Under the pieces are notes generated by a model. The model did no database searches, was not told where the DNA came from, and saw nothing but the letters and a program-made list of their open reading frames with translations. Shown here one piece after another: positions 37,174-37,979 of a stretch of 37,979 nucleotides of DNA. Source of the stretch: Ochromonas danica (lineage: Eukaryota; Sar; Chrysophyceae; Chromulinales; Chromulinaceae); contig VKHL01000151.1 of the NCBI GenBank assembly GCA_015146655.1, positions 29,112 through 67,090 on the forward strand, written 5' to 3'. A program made the position numbers and the translations under genes. How positions within the stretch are numbered: position 1 is the first letter of the stretch; each line of letters opens with the position of its first letter.

Positions 37174-37979
37174 CTACACAGAGGTCCTCCCAGCCTCTCG
37201 CAGCCTGGAGGCGTCATGGGATGGGAAAGAAGGCACTGAAGGCACTGTAACTGAATCTAACTCGTGCTTGTCATCACACTCTCTTGCTCGCTTTGATCAA
37301 AACAGATGCGCATAGATCTTTACAATAAGAGAAGAAGGCGATGGGTCAAGTCAGACGAAGTCTCAATGGTCTATCAACAGCATGAACTCTTACCGCCAGG
37401 TTGAGATTATCGTCGCGGTAGGTCTTGAGAGAGAGAAGCCTGGGACTGCCTGTCTGACTGCTCAAGTCGCCATGAAGAGATCCTTGAGATGAGTTGTTGT
37501 TGTTATTATTCACCTGAACGAGAAGAATGACATCGTTAAGAAGCACAGAAATCAAATCAAATCAATGGTTCAGAGATTGTTCCTCACTCTGCGGGATAGT
37601 GCAAGGTTTTCAGAGAACTGATTGTTGTCTACCAACCACTCGCCAGTGGCCAAGGCATTGGACAGAGTCTCTGAGAGAGAGAGACAAGCAGAACAACAAT
37701 AACAGAGAGAAAGACAGAGACAGAGAGAGACACACACACACAGGGTGAGAATGGCAACAGGTGATAGCACCCCCTCGCTCTACCTCGATGACGAGAATCA
37801 CCTGACCCCCCCGTGGGCTTCGTTACAATCATTAGTGACCAAGAGAATGCTTCATCTAAGACAGACAGACAAACGAACAAACACACAAACAAACAAACAC
37901 ACAAACAAACAAACAAACAAACAAACAAACAAACAAACAAACAAACAAACAAACAAACACACAAACAAACAAACAAACA
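37174..37979 (-). CDS. Partial multi-exon gene at right edge, product unrecognised
   Basis: Exons were deduced from compatible phases: 37784-37855, 37588-37670, 37394-37513 and, less surely, a last exon 37174-37290 ending in TAG. Joined, they read DEAFSWSLMIVTKPTGGSGD, then ETLSNALATGEWLVDNNQF, SENLALSRRV, an Asn run, SSQGSLHGDLSSQTGSPRLL and SLKTYRDDNLNLA. The frame is continuous over three junctions with GT/AG signals, which chance would rarely give. No family is recognised. Further 5' exons must lie beyond the window, across a microsatellite-bearing intron. If the last intron is not spliced, the protein would instead end near 37346. It converges on the RIIa gene. Confidence 0.5.
37861..37979. 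repeat. Microsatellite, (ACAA)n with ACAC and ACAG variants
   Basis: From 37861 to the edge the sequence is a run of ACAGAC then CAAACAAA-type tetramers with interspersed ACACAC. It lies in the presumed intron of the right-edge gene and continues beyond the window; contig ends often fall in such repeats. Confidence 0.95.

Overview
The window is nuclear DNA from a unicellular, flagellated eukaryote. Genes are dense, lie on both strands and carry short introns of 43-150 nt with GT/AG borders. The best lineage clue is the bZIP gene at 26816-28015. Its two basic regions (NREHAKRTR and NRMHAKLTR types) look like those I know from diatoms and other stramenopiles, so I infer a stramenopile; this rests on motif memory and is not proven. 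Cilium genes (ARL13, IFT38/CLUAP1, an LC8-type dynein light chain, a small RIIa/Dpy-30 protein) show a motile or ciliated stage. RIC8 implies heterotrimeric G-protein signalling.

Layout. 1-5.0 kb: a partial gene at the left edge, ADAT3 (tRNA deaminase subunit), a CCDC124/LSO2-type ribosome factor, a UBE2J2-like E2 and an unrecognised gene. 5.2-7.1 kb: first member (A) of an unusual three-gene family. 8-15 kb: ARL13 with RIIa-like domains, RIC8, a bacterial-type TrmA and an assembly gap. 15-23 kb: a BT1-type transporter, LC8, an ammonium transporter, a myristoylated PH protein and a glycosyltransferase. 24-31 kb: family members B and C, head to head, with a tandem-bZIP gene between them. 31-38 kb: proteasome subunit RPN1, IFT38, a small RIIa protein and a partial gene running into a microsatellite at the right edge.

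Main discovery. Three paralogues (A 5201-7149 +, B 24045-26106 -, C 28866-30753 +) encode an N-terminal GAF-like sensor, a central module that reads as a degenerate histidine-kinase dimerisation and ATPase region with no H-box or N-box, and a variable Ser/basic tail. Sensors and tails are strongly diverged. The central module is identical at DNA level: 318 bp in all three and 645 bp in B and C. In B and C the identical tract almost exactly equals the kinase-like module. B and C form an inverted repeat around the bZIP gene, so a crossover in the identical module would invert the segment and exchange the sensors of the two genes. This constant-core, variable-sensor arrangement, kept uniform by conversion and possibly able to swap sensors by inversion, is the best candidate for an undescribed system here.

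Other points of interest are an ADAT3 without the PCxxC zinc cysteines, two bZIP domains in one protein, two RIIa-like segments on ARL13, an E2 of the UBE2J type without a tail anchor, and a probably false scaffold gap flanked by a 77-bp duplicate. Exon borders were deduced by eye from reading frame, splice signals and family fit. No viral or retroelement remnants, tRNAs or rRNAs were recognised.
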